27,826 bases of DNA from NCBI GenBank assembly GCA_042569905.1, contig JBHPHA010000014.1, forward strand, positions 1 through 27,826, read 5' to 3'. This DNA comes from JBHPHA01 sp042569905 (GTDB lineage Bacteria > Patescibacteriota > Minisyncoccia > Moranbacterales > UBA9337). Shown here one piece after another: positions 5,079-12,619 of the stretch (within the stretch, counting starts at the first letter, position 1; every line of letters begins with the position of its first letter). A model generated the notes under the pieces. The model worked only from the letters and a program-made list of their open reading frames with translations, did no database searches and was not told the origin of the DNA. The translations under genes were made by a program, and so were the position numbers.

Positions 5079-7019
5079 TTACTTTTTCTCTTCTTCCTTT
5101 TCCTCTTTTTTATCTTCTTTTTTGTCGTCTTCTACTTCAGCGTCTTTTACTGGTTCCTCTCCGTCCTTCTTTTCTCCTCCTTCTGCTTCAGCTTTTTCTT
5201 TTTGTTCAGCTTCAGCAGCTGCTTTGTAGAGTTCTTCACCAATCTTTTGGGCTTCTGTTGAAAGTTCTTCAGTTGCCTTTTTGATTGCTTCGATGTCATC
5301 TCCGTCTTTGATTTTCTTCAAAGCCTCGATTTTTTCTTCAACTGGCTTTTTCTTGTCAGCTGGAACTTTTTCTCCAGATTCCTTCATTGCTTTTTCAGTT
5401 GAGTAGATCAATGAGTCAGCAGTGTTTTTCACTTCAACTTCTTCTTTCTTCTTCTTGTCTTCTTCAGCGTGAGCTTCAGCGTCTTTCTTCATTCTTTCAA
5501 TCTCTTCTTCGCTTACTCCAGATGAAGCTTCAATTTTGATTGACTGCTCTTTTCCTGTTGCCTTGTCTTTCGCACTAACATTCAAGATTCCATTAGCATC
5601 GATGTCAAAAGTAACTTCAACCTGAGGAATTCCTCTTGGAGCTGGCGCAATACTATCCAGAATGAATCTTCCAAGAGATTTGTTTCCTGTAGCAATCTCT
5701 CTTTCTCCTTGAAGAACATGAATTTCAACACTTGGTTGATTGTCAGCAGCAGTTGAGAAAGTTTGGGCTTTCTTTGTTGGAACAGTTGTGTTTCTCTCAA
5801 TCAATGGAGTTGAAACACCTCCCATAGTTTCGATTCCAAGAGTCAATGGAGTCACATCTAGAAGAAGTACGTCTTTCACACTTCCTTCTAAAACTCCACC
5901 TTGAATCGCAGCTCCCATCGCCACAACCTCATCAGGATTCACAGAAGCGTTTGGTTTTTTACCAAAGAAATCTTCAACAACTTTTTGAATCAATGGCATC
6001 CTTGTCATTCCACCAACCATAATAATTTCGTTGATTCCATCTTTTTCAAGCTTTGCGTCAGCCAAAGCTTTTTTCACTGGCTCAAGAGTTTTTTGAGCAA
6101 GCTCATCCACCAATTCATTCAATTTAGCTCTTGAAAGAGTCATCACAAGATGTTTTGGCCCTGAATCATCAGTTGTGATGAACGGTTGATTGATTTCAGT
6201 TTGTTCTGCAGTTGAAAGTTCAATTTTAGCTTTTTCAGCAGATTCCTTAATTCTTTGAAGAGCAAGATTGTCATTACCCAGGTCAATTCCTTCCTGGCTT
6301 TTGAATTCTGAAATAATCCAGTTGATGACTGCTTGATCAAAGTCATCTCCTCCAAGATGAGTATCACCATTTGTTGACATCACCTCAACAGTATCATCTC
6401 CAACCTCAAGAATTGAAATGTCAAAAGTTCCCCCTCCAAGGTCGTATACTGCAATCTTTTCATTAGCTTTCTTGTCAAAACCATAAGCAAGAGCAGCAGC
6501 AGTTGGTTCATTGATGATTCTTTTTACTTTCAAGCCAGCAATTTCTCCAGCTTCCTTAGTTGCTTTTCTTTGAGAGTCATCAAAGTATGCAGGAACTGTG
6601 ATTACAGCCTCTTCAATAGTCTCACCTAGCTTTGCTTCTGCGTCAGCTTTCAATTTTTGAAGAACCATTGCTGAGATTTCACGAGGAGTGTAGTCCTTGT
6701 CTCCCATCTTTACATTAGTTGCACCCTTTTCACCTTCAACAATCTTAAAAGGCATCAATTTGATGTCTTCTTGAACATCACTGTCTTTAAAAGCTCTACC
6801 AATCAAACGCTTTACTGAAAACAAAGTATTTTCAGGATTAGTCACTGCTTGTCTCTTTGCAACAAGACCAACTAGTCTTTCATTATTCTTTGACATTGCA
6901 ACGATTGAAGGAGTCGTTCTGTTTCCTTCTTTGTTCTCAATGATTTCTGGTTTTCCACCTTGAACAATAGCCATTGCACTATTTGTTGTTCCTAAATCAA
7001 TTCCTAATATCTTTCCCAT
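5079..7019 (-). CDS. dnaK: Hsp70 chaperone DnaK
   Basis: DnaK binds exposed hydrophobic peptides in an ATP-driven cycle in the cytoplasm, helped by GrpE and a J-protein. The 646 residues match the usual length. The ATPase domain has IDLGTTNS at 7-14, the phosphate-2 motif DLGGGTFD near 195 and the actin-type GGMTRMP motif near 340. The linker DVLLLDVTPL lies near 385, followed by the substrate-binding domain. The C-terminal tail is a long Lys/Glu run (about residues 610-646). No good SD precedes the ATG (only GGTGT). It follows grpE after a 443-nt gap rich in repeats and has its own weak promoter at 7072-7100. No CIRCE lies directly before it, and no dnaJ follows. Confidence 0.98.
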   Translation of the reverse strand: MGKILGIDLGTTNSAMAIVQGGKPEIIENKEGNRTTPSIVAMSKNNERLVGLVAKRQAVTNPENTLFSVKRLIGRAFKDSDVQEDIKLMPFKIVEGEKGATNVKMGDKDYTPREISAMVLQKLKADAEAKLGETIEEAVITVPAYFDDSQRKATKEAGEIAGLKVKRIINEPTAAALAYGFDKKANEKIAVYDLGGGTFDISILEVGDDTVEVMSTNGDTHLGGDDFDQAVINWIISEFKSQEGIDLGNDNLALQRIKESAEKAKIELSTAEQTEINQPFITTDDSGPKHLVMTLSRAKLNELVDELAQKTLEPVKKALADAKLEKDGINEIIMVGGMTRMPLIQKVVEDFFGKKPNASVNPDEVVAMGAAIQGGVLEGSVKDVLLLDVTPLTLGIETMGGVSTPLIERNTTVPTKKAQTFSTAADNQPSVEIHVLQGEREIATGNKSLGRFILDSIAPAPRGIPQVEVTFDIDANGILNVSAKDKATGKEQSIKIEASSGVSEEEIERMKKDAEAHAEEDKKKKEEVEVKNTADSLIYSTEKAMKESGEKVPADKKKPVEEKIEALKKIKDGDDIEAIKKATEELSTEAQKIGEELYKAAAEAEQKEKAEAEGGEKKDGEEPVKDAEVEDDKKEDKKEEKEEEKK

Positions 7020-7116
7020 ATTTTTTCTACACCTACACCCATTGAAAATTCAATGAACGCTGTGTGATTAATTTATATTTTTATTACTTATTACTATGAA
7101 ATCAGCATCTCCCTGC
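7020..7116 (-). promoter_or_regulatory. dnaK leader with likely own promoter
   Basis: On the minus strand, TTCATA (7095-7100), 17-nt spacer, TATAAA (7072-7077). A CATTGA/TCAATG mini-hairpin lies near 7039-7054 in the leader. Lacking CIRCE, this promoter would be constitutive or regulated otherwise. Confidence 0.5.
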
Positions 7117-7268
7117 TGTCATTCCGGAAAATAGTTTATCCAGAATCCACACCACCGAAAACCACAGATTCAATATATGGCTTCAGCTTATACTTAGCGT
7201 AGATTCCGGATAAGTTAATTTCTTCAGACTCATACCTCGTCTAAGAAATTATACTTTCCGGAATGACA
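7117..7268. repeat. 152-bp MITE-like element with 14-bp terminal inverted repeats
   Basis: It starts TGTCATTCCGGAAA (7117-7130) and ends TTTCCGGAATGACA (7255-7268), a perfect 14-bp inverted pair. The right 108 bp (7161-7268) match 12504-12611 over exactly the same length, and a half-end is found at 2891-2913. No coding frame is present, so any movement would need a transposase from elsewhere. Confidence 0.8.
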
Positions 7269-7274
7269 GAGTAA

Positions 7275-7351
7275 GAACTTGTTTCAGGATCTTCTTGCTT
7301 TGGTAAACACCCTCTATGATATCGGGATTCTGAAACAAGTTCAGAATGACA
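7275..7351. repeat. Second palindromic repeat next to the 152-bp element
   Basis: GAACTTGTTTCAG (7275-7287) is inverted at 7330-7342 (CTGAAACAAGTTC), followed by AGAATGACA. It is a relative of the TGTCATTC-type ends and stands immediately upstream of the small-RNA promoter. Confidence 0.75.
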
Positions 7352-7365
7352 AATGTAATATTTTA

Positions 7366-7394
7366 TTGACAAATTTACCTTAATACGCTACATT
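7366..7394 (+). promoter_or_regulatory. Promoter of the candidate small RNA
   Basis: TTGACA (7366-7371, perfect -35), 17-nt spacer, TACATT (7389-7394). Expected start of transcription is about 7400-7402, just at the first hairpin. Confidence 0.75.
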
Positions 7395-7400
7395 CAAAGA

Positions 7401-7464
7401 GTCATATACCTCCTTTTATGACCGGGAACCCTCGCGATAATTCGCTTGTGGTTCCCATTTTTTT
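7401..7464 (+). ncRNA. Candidate small RNA with anti-SD loop
   Basis: A promoter at 7366-7394 fires into a 64-nt segment that is almost entirely structured. Hairpin 1: GTCATA (7401-7406) pairs with TATGAC (7417-7422) and displays the ten-base loop TACCTCCTTT. This loop contains ACCTCCTTT, the typical 3' end of bacterial 16S rRNA that pairs with Shine-Dalgarno sites. Hairpin 2: GGGAACC (7424-7430) pairs with GGTTCCC (7450-7456), with an inner GCGA/TCGC stem, and is followed by seven T (7458-7464), a textbook terminator. No start codon with a useful frame exists inside. The RNA ends over the grpE stop codon on the other strand, so a slight antisense role is also possible. Not matched to any named RNA family. 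Confidence 0.7.
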
Positions 7465-7984
7465 ACCCAACTACCACTCTTGCTGGACGGATAATTTTCT
7501 CACCAATTTTATATCCTTTTAAAATAACTTTTTTAACCTCATTTCCAGACTCTGACTCTTCTTCATCAGTGTCTTGCTTGTTCTCCTCAATTGCTTCACA
7601 GATGTTTGCGTCGAATTCATCTCCAACATTAACATCAATCTCTTCTACCCCATTTTCATTTAGAACATCTAGTAATTGTTTTTGAATATACATAATTCCT
7701 TGAACCCATGGACCATCTTTTTGATCCTCTGGAATGTGAGTCACAGATGAAGCAAAATTATCAACGACTGGAATTACTTGGGTAACAATATTTCTGGCAG
7801 CATACTTCAATAATTCGCTTTTTTCATCAGCTTGAATTTTTTTGTAATTCTCAAACTCAGCCTGACATCTTTTCCATCCCTCCAAATACTCTTGCGATAG
7901 TTCTTCACTGGACTTCTTTTTTTCTTTATTAAAGATTCCCTTCTTAGTCTCTTTTTTATTCTCCTTATTTTTTCTATCTTCCAT
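7463..7984 (-). CDS. grpE: Nucleotide exchange factor GrpE
   Basis: GrpE releases ADP from DnaK. The 173-aa protein has a charged, lysine/glutamate-rich N-terminal coiled coil (residues 1-75), then the family core with a central YKKIQADEKSELLKYAAR segment and VIPVVDNFASSV. The beta-wing domain has EIDVNVGDEFDANICEAIEE, and the C-terminus is KGYKIGEKIIRPARVVVG, the typical family end. It lies 24 nt after hrcA in the same unit; an AAAGGAG is present but about 17 nt from the ATG, too far for normal use. The 3' end overlaps the terminator of the plus-strand small RNA. Confidence 0.95.
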   Translation of the reverse strand: MEDRKNKENKKETKKGIFNKEKKKSSEELSQEYLEGWKRCQAEFENYKKIQADEKSELLKYAARNIVTQVIPVVDNFASSVTHIPEDQKDGPWVQGIMYIQKQLLDVLNENGVEEIDVNVGDEFDANICEAIEENKQDTDEEESESGNEVKKVILKGYKIGEKIIRPARVVVG

Positions 7985-8008
7985 ATTATTTATATTTTAA
8001 TCTCCTTT

Positions 8009-8758
8009 CTAAATACAAGGAGTGTTAGTTATGATAATTAAAAATGCAGATGTTCCTAATATTTTTTTCACATATTCGATTAGTGACTTGTTTTTAGCAT
8101 ATTCCATTCTTTTTGGTCCAATCAGAGCCAAGACTCCTTTTTCGCCATTTCCCAATTCATATGGAGAAACGATCATTGAACAGTTCGAAATCTTATCAAT
8201 TGGATTCTCGTTACCAATGAAAATCTTTGTCTCACCAGTCTCCATCTCGCTTATTATTTTTTCAAACATCTCATCTACATAGTCCAAAGCCTCTGCTAAT
8301 CTGCAAACTTCATCCAATTCTCGAAATTCTGGCTCATTCAAGAGTTCTTTCATTCCAAAATCATGAAACTCTTGTTCGCCCAACACTCCGCTAATTGCTA
8401 AACTCTTACTAATTCCAGAAAGTAGCTTTGCACTTGTTCTTGAAAGTCTCACATTCTGAGCTCTGAGCTTTAAGAGTTCTTCTTGAAGTTCAATTTGCTC
8501 TCTTTTCTCCAGCTCTCGATCTTCCATTAGGCTCTCAACAAAATATCGATAACCCTTGTCAGTGGGAATTCTTCCCGCACTAATATGTGGTTGATATAAA
8601 TAGCCATCATTCTCCAGCGCAACCATATTACTCCTAATTGTTGCTGAACTAGCTTCTAGATTGTATTTTTGAGATAGAATTTTTGAACCAACTGGAATTG
8701 CTGAGTTTGTATATTCCTCAATCACAGCTGACAAAATTTTCTCTTGCCTTTCGTTCAT
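8009..8758 (-). CDS. hrcA: Heat-inducible repressor HrcA
   Basis: HrcA binds CIRCE operators and represses chaperone genes until heat stress titrates GroEL. The N-terminal winged helix is intact (NERQEKILSAVIEEY, then SSATIRSNMVALENDGYL and HISAGRIPTDKGYRYFV). The C-terminal hallmark IGPKRMEYAKNKSLIEYVKK is present. At 249 aa it is about 90 aa shorter than classical HrcA; the loss is in the middle domain, and short forms are plausible in reduced genomes. A hydrophobic tail (SAFLIIITNTPCI) follows the usual end. The ATG at 8758 has no SD. A perfect CIRCE lies 43 nt upstream, so the gene is autoregulated. Confidence 0.93.
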   Translation of the reverse strand: MNERQEKILSAVIEEYTNSAIPVGSKILSQKYNLEASSATIRSNMVALENDGYLYQPHISAGRIPTDKGYRYFVESLMEDRELEKREQIELQEELLKLRAQNVRLSRTSAKLLSGISKSLAISGVLGEQEFHDFGMKELLNEPEFRELDEVCRLAEALDYVDEMFEKIISEMETGETKIFIGNENPIDKISNCSMIVSPYELGNGEKGVLALIGPKRMEYAKNKSLIEYVKKILGTSAFLIIITNTPCI

Positions 8759-8787
8759 AATTTAAATATGATTACTATTCTTAATTA

Positions 8788-8815
8788 ATTATATCAACTC
8801 ATTAGCACTCGTCAA
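8788..8815 (-). promoter_or_regulatory. hrcA promoter
   Basis: TTGACG (8810-8815), 16-nt spacer, TATAAT (8788-8793) on the minus strand. The -35 is inside the CIRCE spacer and one CIRCE arm lies between -35 and -10, so bound HrcA would block polymerase directly. Confidence 0.8.
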
Positions 8816-8828
8816 GTGCGAGTGCTAA
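8802..8828. promoter_or_regulatory. CIRCE operator
   Basis: TTAGCACTC (8802-8810), nine-base spacer, GAGTGCTAA (8820-8828): a perfect match to the CIRCE consensus. It regulates hrcA-grpE(-dnaK). It also lies 36 nt upstream of the divergent plus-strand promoter at 8864. Confidence 0.97.
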
Positions 8829-8863
8829 TTATATCCCAAAAGCCTTTGAATGCACTTACTTTA

Positions 8864-8893
8864 TTGACATCTTTCATCAAGTATGATTATATA
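8864..8893 (+). promoter_or_regulatory. Promoter of the 102-aa membrane protein gene
   Basis: TTGACA (8864-8869), 18-nt spacer, TATATA (8888-8893). Divergent from hrcA. Confidence 0.65.
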
Positions 8894-8938
8894 CAGGCAA
8901 TCAAACACTAGCTCATTAACTTCAAAAAAGGAGAAGTC

Positions 8939-9247
8939 ATGAATAATGAACTCATCAAAATAGCCATTAAAAGCCTCTGGATCATTGTTGCAGTAGTAAG
9001 TATCCCCGCCTTTATGATTGGGATAAATGTCTTGACGAAAATAACCGATTTAGACTTTGCTACATCACTTACATTAATGTTTATTGGATTAACCATATTC
9101 AACCTAGCTTGGTTCATTTTTTGCCAACTACTGAAGGTTCCCTTCGAGATACAAGAAATCTTATCTATTTTCAATAAAATGAACTTGACTGCAATCGAAG
9201 CTAAACTACAAAGAATTATTAACTCCCTTACACATCTAGAAAAATAA
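8939..9247 (+). CDS. Two-TM 102-aa hypothetical membrane protein
   Basis: Hydrophobic segments span about residues 11-32 and 42-65, followed by an amphipathic helix (residues 68-102, with KMNLTAIEAKLQRIINSL) that could form a coiled coil. No family recognised. AAGGAGA lies 5 nt before the ATG. It is a single-gene unit with its own promoter (8864-8893) and terminator (9254-9288). Its promoter lies beside the CIRCE operator, but whether HrcA affects it cannot be told from sequence. Confidence 0.75.
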   Translation: MNNELIKIAIKSLWIIVAVVSIPAFMIGINVLTKITDLDFATSLTLMFIGLTIFNLAWFIFCQLLKVPFEIQEILSIFNKMNLTAIEAKLQRIINSLTHLEK

Positions 9248-9253
9248 GCTCAC

Positions 9254-9288
9254 AGCAGGACCCACGCAACGCGTGACCTGCTTTTTTT
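9254..9288 (+). terminator. Terminator of the 102-aa gene
   Basis: AGCAGG (9254-9259) with CCTGCT (9277-9282), inner CACGC/GCGTG stem, then T7. Confidence 0.85.
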
Positions 9289-9301
9289 ATTTTTCCAAAA
9301 T

Positions 9302-9330
9302 AAAAAAGGGCTCGAGATTTCTCGATACCC
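9302..9330 (-). terminator. Terminator of the 115-aa/76-aa unit
   Basis: GGG/CCC (9308-9310 with 9328-9330) and TCGAG/CTCGA inner stem, followed by six T on the minus strand. Placed 11 nt after the 76-aa stop. Confidence 0.75.
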
Positions 9331-9341
9331 TGAAACACAAT

Positions 9342-9572
9342 CTACACCTCCTTACAACGACGCACACTCTGCACAACTCCCTCCATATGCTCAATCGCCT
9401 CCTCTTCAGAGTCAAACACAAGCCCTGTTGAAAGCAATGTCGAATGAAAAAACTTATTCTTATACAAATTTACTGCACCAGCCCACTTCCCGGTATTCTC
9501 ATTATGACCTAATGACTCACACCGAATATCATTCCTGTCGTCTCTAATGATGAATAATGTAATGTTATTCAT
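9342..9572 (-). CDS. Hypothetical 76-aa protein
   Basis: A soluble small protein (MNNITLFIIRDDRNDIRC...) with an acidic patch FDSEEEAIEHMEG and no recognised domain. The SD AGGAGGT lies inside the last codons of the upstream 115-aa gene, and the two genes are separated by 2 nt, so they are translationally coupled. It is the last gene of the two-gene unit. Confidence 0.7.
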   Translation of the reverse strand: MNNITLFIIRDDRNDIRCESLGHNENTGKWAGAVNLYKNKFFHSTLLSTGLVFDSEEEAIEHMEGVVQSVRRCKEV

Positions 9573-9574
9573 AT

Positions 9575-9922
9575 CTATACCTCCTCATATTCTCCATTGT
9601 TAATCTTATCAATGATTTTTCTTAACTGAACCTGCTCTTTCCCAGTACATGATGGATTATCCTGCTCAAATTCCTCTATAACATGATCATAATCCAATTT
9701 CTGAGAGTCAAGACAGCCTCTACAAAGATAAAAGCTTTTATCCTCAATCATCTCACCACTTCCATCCTGACTTTCCTTGTGACTAAAGACAATGAGAATT
9801 TCATCCACCGCATCCCCAAGGCCTCTTCCGCAATTTAAGCAAGTCTTCAAATGACTCAAGGCATAAAGCCCCATCACAACGATCCCAACTACAATAGCAA
9901 CACAAGTTATTTCAAGGCCCAT
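9575..9922 (-). CDS. Membrane-anchored protein with two CxxC pairs, 115 aa
   Basis: The product has one N-terminal TM segment (residues 5-24), then C28/C31 and C67/C70, spaced as a probable zinc-binding knuckle (CLNC and CRGC), and an acidic C-terminal half. Family unknown. A longer frame begins with TTG at 9928, but the SD GAGGAG (9929-9934) abuts it; the ATG at 9922 is 6 nt from that SD and is the better start. It is first in a coupled pair with the 76-aa gene. No convincing promoter was found. Confidence 0.75.
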   Translation of the reverse strand: MGLEITCVAIVVGIVVMGLYALSHLKTCLNCGRGLGDAVDEILIVFSHKESQDGSGEMIEDKSFYLCRGCLDSQKLDYDHVIEEFEQDNPSCTGKEQVQLRKIIDKINNGEYEEV

Positions 9923-10011
9923 AACCAACTCCTCAAATAAAAATATTAAACAACTACTTCTTCGATAAGCTAATCAAACCATACAGTAGCTCAAAAATCA
10001 ATGGATTCCCC

Positions 10012-10040
10012 TTGACAAATCAGCTTTTTCTTGATACAAT
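10012..10040 (+). promoter_or_regulatory. Promoter of the 64-aa gene
   Basis: TTGACA (10012-10017), 17-nt spacer, TACAAT (10035-10040): near consensus. Confidence 0.85.
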
Positions 10041-10100
10041 TGTTACGTATAGAATTGACATCGATAGATAATCTCAAACAATAACGTAAGGAGTTCTATT

Positions 10101-10295
10101 ATGGGCATTAAGTCTAAGGTTTTTAACTCGTTTTGCAAAACGCTTGAACTAAAGGAAGATTTAGATAGATGCTTGAGCGAAATTTTTTCAAACTCAAGTG
10201 CAGCAGAAATTACCCAAATCTCTCAAGCTGTATATAACGACAATGGCTGCAATCCAATAATCATGACTACTATTTTATACGAAGACAACAATTAA
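10101..10295 (+). CDS. Hypothetical 64-aa protein
   Basis: A short, mostly helical soluble protein (MGIKSKVFNSFCKTLELKED...). Three-quarters is polar/amphipathic, and the end is hydrophobic and short (PIIMTTILYEDNN). No family recognised. AAGGAG lies 8 nt before the ATG. It forms a clean single-gene unit: near-consensus promoter at 10012-10040 and terminator at 10323-10357. Its place just upstream of prfA is probably incidental because prfA has its own promoter. Confidence 0.7.
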   Translation: MGIKSKVFNSFCKTLELKEDLDRCLSEIFSNSSAAEITQISQAVYNDNGCNPIIMTTILYEDNN

Positions 10296-10322
10296 ATAAA
10301 CACTGTCAAATAAGAAATTATT

Positions 10323-10357
10323 ACTCACCACGCGCTAACAGCTGAGGTGAGTTTTAT
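10323..10357 (+). terminator. Terminator of the 64-aa gene
   Basis: ACTCACC (10323-10329) pairs with GGTGAGT (10346-10352), followed by a T-rich stretch. Confidence 0.75.
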
Positions 10358-10391
10358 TATTCCCCAATAACTTTTATTCATGCGCATTAGA

Positions 10392-10420
10392 TTGACTTTG
10401 TACCTATTTTAAGGTAAAAT
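10392..10420 (+). promoter_or_regulatory. prfA promoter
   Basis: TTGACT (10392-10397), 17-nt spacer, TAAAAT (10415-10420). The transcript leader is only about 20 nt and has no SD. Confidence 0.75.
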
Positions 10421-10447
10421 TAATTAGGAATATTATTATACAAAAAT

Positions 10448-11527
10448 ATGCAAAAACAACTTAAAGATATTAAAAAAGAGTTTGAACAAATTTCTGAGGA
10501 ACTTAATTCTCCAGAACTCGCTGGAAATCCAGAAAAAATGAAAACTCTTAGTAAAAGACATTCTGAACTCAACGACGTAGTTGAGGTTATTTTGAAATTG
10601 GAAAAAATTGAGCATGAAATGAAAGGAAACGCGGAAATCATCAACACTGAGGACGATGAGGAGATGAAAGAAATGGCCCTTGAGGAAAACACAGAGCTTT
10701 CTGTTCAACGAGAAAAATTAGAAAGAGAATTAGAAACTCTCCTTATTCCAAAAGACCCAAATGATAGCAAGAATGTAATTGTTGAAATTCGTGCTGGAGC
10801 TGGAGGAGATGAATCTTCTCTTTTTGCTGGAGACCTTTTCAGAATGTATTCAAGATACGCAGAAAAAAATGGATGGCAAATTGATATTATGAATTCAAAT
10901 CCTACTGGACTTGGAGGATATAAAGAGGTTATTTTTGGAATTAATTCTGCTGACTCATCTCAAGAAATTTTCGGAAAAATGAAATATGAATCTGGTGTTC
11001 ACAGAGTTCAAAGAATCCCTGAAACTGAAAAAGCTGGAAGAATTCACACTTCAACTGCTACTGTTGCTGTCCTTCCTGAGGTTGAAGAAGTTGATATTAA
11101 AATTAACCAAAGCGACCTTCGAATTGACACTTATGCATCTTCTGGTCCAGGTGGACAATCAGTAAATACGACTAACAGTGCTGTTAGAATCACTCATATT
11201 CCTACTGGAGTTGTTGCCGCTTGTCAGGATCAGAAATCGCAACACAAGAACAAAGACAAAGCTATGGGAGTTCTTAGGAGTCGTATCGCTCAAATAGAGG
11301 AAGAAAAGAAAGCTAAGGAACTTGGAGATGAAAGAAAGAGTCAAATCGGAACTGGAGACAGGAGTGAAAAAATCAGGACTTACAATTTCCCTCAAGACCG
11401 AATCACTGACCACAGAATTAAAAAATCTTGGAGCAATATTGAATCAACACTTGAAGGAGAAATGGACGGCATCATTGAATCACTTCAAGAAGAAGACTTA
11501 AAGAAAAAAATTGAAAAAGGAAGCTAA
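10448..11527 (+). CDS. prfA: Peptide chain release factor 1
   Basis: RF1 reads UAA and UAG in the ribosomal A site and triggers peptide release. The 359-aa length is typical. The codon-recognition tripeptide region has P191-E192-T193, the PxT form of RF1 rather than the SPF of RF2. The catalytic GGQ is at 235-237 within SSGPGGQSVNTTNSAVR, followed by the C-terminal domain with RTYNFPQDRITDHR. The N-terminal coiled domain is acidic (NTEDDEEMKEMALEE). No SD is seen before the ATG (AT-rich leader). It is followed by a terminator and then prmC, which modifies the GGQ glutamine. The stop codons of this window (TAA/TAG only) are exactly those RF1 reads. Confidence 0.97.
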   Translation: MQKQLKDIKKEFEQISEELNSPELAGNPEKMKTLSKRHSELNDVVEVILKLEKIEHEMKGNAEIINTEDDEEMKEMALEENTELSVQREKLERELETLLIPKDPNDSKNVIVEIRAGAGGDESSLFAGDLFRMYSRYAEKNGWQIDIMNSNPTGLGGYKEVIFGINSADSSQEIFGKMKYESGVHRVQRIPETEKAGRIHTSTATVAVLPEVEEVDIKINQSDLRIDTYASSGPGGQSVNTTNSAVRITHIPTGVVAACQDQKSQHKNKDKAMGVLRSRIAQIEEEKKAKELGDERKSQIGTGDRSEKIRTYNFPQDRITDHRIKKSWSNIESTLEGEMDGIIESLQEEDLKKKIEKGS

Positions 11528-11535
11528 GCGATATC

Positions 11536-11569
11536 AAAAAACCATCCGCCTTATGTGGATGGTTTTTTT
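11536..11569 (+). terminator. prfA terminator
   Basis: CCATCC (11542-11547) with GGATGG (11557-11562), flanked by A6 and T7; works in both directions. Confidence 0.85.
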
Positions 11570-11614
11570 AATGTATACTATAAGTAATTATTAAACTTAC
11601 TTTATTTTTCAAAA

Positions 11615-12496
11615 ATGACTATCAAAGAATTTCAGCAAAAATATCTAAATAAGCTTTCCATACTTGACTTAGAGATTATAATTTCATCTTCTATTAATAA
11701 ATCTAGAGAGTTTGTTTTGACGCACCCTGAATTCAAACCCTCATTTTTTCAGTCCCTTAGAATTAGAAGACTTGTGAATCAGAGAATAAACAAAAAGCCC
11801 ATCTCTCAGATAATTGGCTCTAAAGAATTCTTTGGAATCAATTTTAAAGTGACTAAACATACACTCACTCCCCGACCTGAAACAGAAATGATTGTGGAGG
11901 ATGTGCTCAAGGAAATATCCATTGAGCCTAATCTCATTAGTGATGTGATTGACCTTGGAACTGGAAGTGGCAATATCATTATATCAATTGCAAAAAATAT
12001 CCCTGTTCATAAAAACATTGAATTTTTTGCAACTGACATTTCCAGAAAAGCGTTAAAAATTGCTAAGCACAATGCTATTAAACAAGAACTGCAGCATAAG
12101 ATTATTTTCATTCAAGGAAATTTACTTGAAGTTATCATCAAGAAATATGTCTCGATTTTCCGTCAAAGTGGGTCAATAGTCATCACCGCTAACCTCCCCT
12201 ATCTTTCAAAAAAAGTATATGAGGAATCCCCAAAAGATGTTTTGAAGTACGAACCGAAATCAGCACTCTACAGCCCAGAAAAAGGTTTACAGCATTACCG
12301 AAAGCTACTCAAACAAATACACTCGATTGACACACATATTACAAATCACAGAGCCGACATTTTATTATATATAGAGATCAGTCCAGAACAAAAAGACGGC
12401 TTAGAGAAAATCATACAAAAAGAATTTCCAGATGCTCAGATTGAATTTCAAAAAGACCTGGCTCAAAAATGGAGGGTTGCCAAGGTTAGGATTTAA
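11615..12496 (+). CDS. prmC: Release factor glutamine methyltransferase PrmC
   Basis: PrmC transfers a methyl group from SAM to the glutamine of the release factor GGQ motif. The 293-aa protein has an N-terminal helical domain (residues 1-80), the family motif TPRPETE at 85-91, the SAM loop DLGTGSGN starting at D113, and the substrate glutamine-binding motif NLPY at 193-196. Most PrmC proteins have NPPY; the second residue is Leu here. The C-terminus is ...LAQKWRVAKVRI. No SD precedes the ATG. Position after prfA fits the role, although a terminator (11536-11569) lies between them. The 3' end is repeated in diverged form at 12620-12661. Confidence 0.9.
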   Translation: MTIKEFQQKYLNKLSILDLEIIISSSINKSREFVLTHPEFKPSFFQSLRIRRLVNQRINKKPISQIIGSKEFFGINFKVTKHTLTPRPETEMIVEDVLKEISIEPNLISDVIDLGTGSGNIIISIAKNIPVHKNIEFFATDISRKALKIAKHNAIKQELQHKIIFIQGNLLEVIIKKYVSIFRQSGSIVITANLPYLSKKVYEESPKDVLKYEPKSALYSPEKGLQHYRKLLKQIHSIDTHITNHRADILLYIEISPEQKDGLEKIIQKEFPDAQIEFQKDLAQKWRVAKVRI

Positions 12497-12503
12497 AATA
12501 AAG

Positions 12504-12611
12504 ACCATAGATTTAATATATAGTCTCAGGCTATATTAGGCGTAGATTCCGGATAAGTTAATTTTTTTGAGCTCGTCCCTCGCTCAAGAAATTATACTTT
12601 CCGGAATGACA
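12504..12611. repeat. 108-bp dispersed repeat after prmC
   Basis: Matches 7161-7268 over an identical length of 108 bp, including GTAGATTCCGGATAAGTTAA and the end TTTCCGGAATGACA. It lacks the left inverted arm found at 7117-7130. It lies 7 nt beyond the prmC stop codon and is flanked on the far side by a second copy of the prmC 3' end. Confidence 0.85.
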
Positions 12612-12619
12612 TGAGTGCA

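Noticed and set aside
7424..7464. grpE terminator on the minus strand
   Set aside because: The T-run follows the hairpin only on the plus strand; on the minus strand the hairpin is followed by GGTCATAAAAGG.
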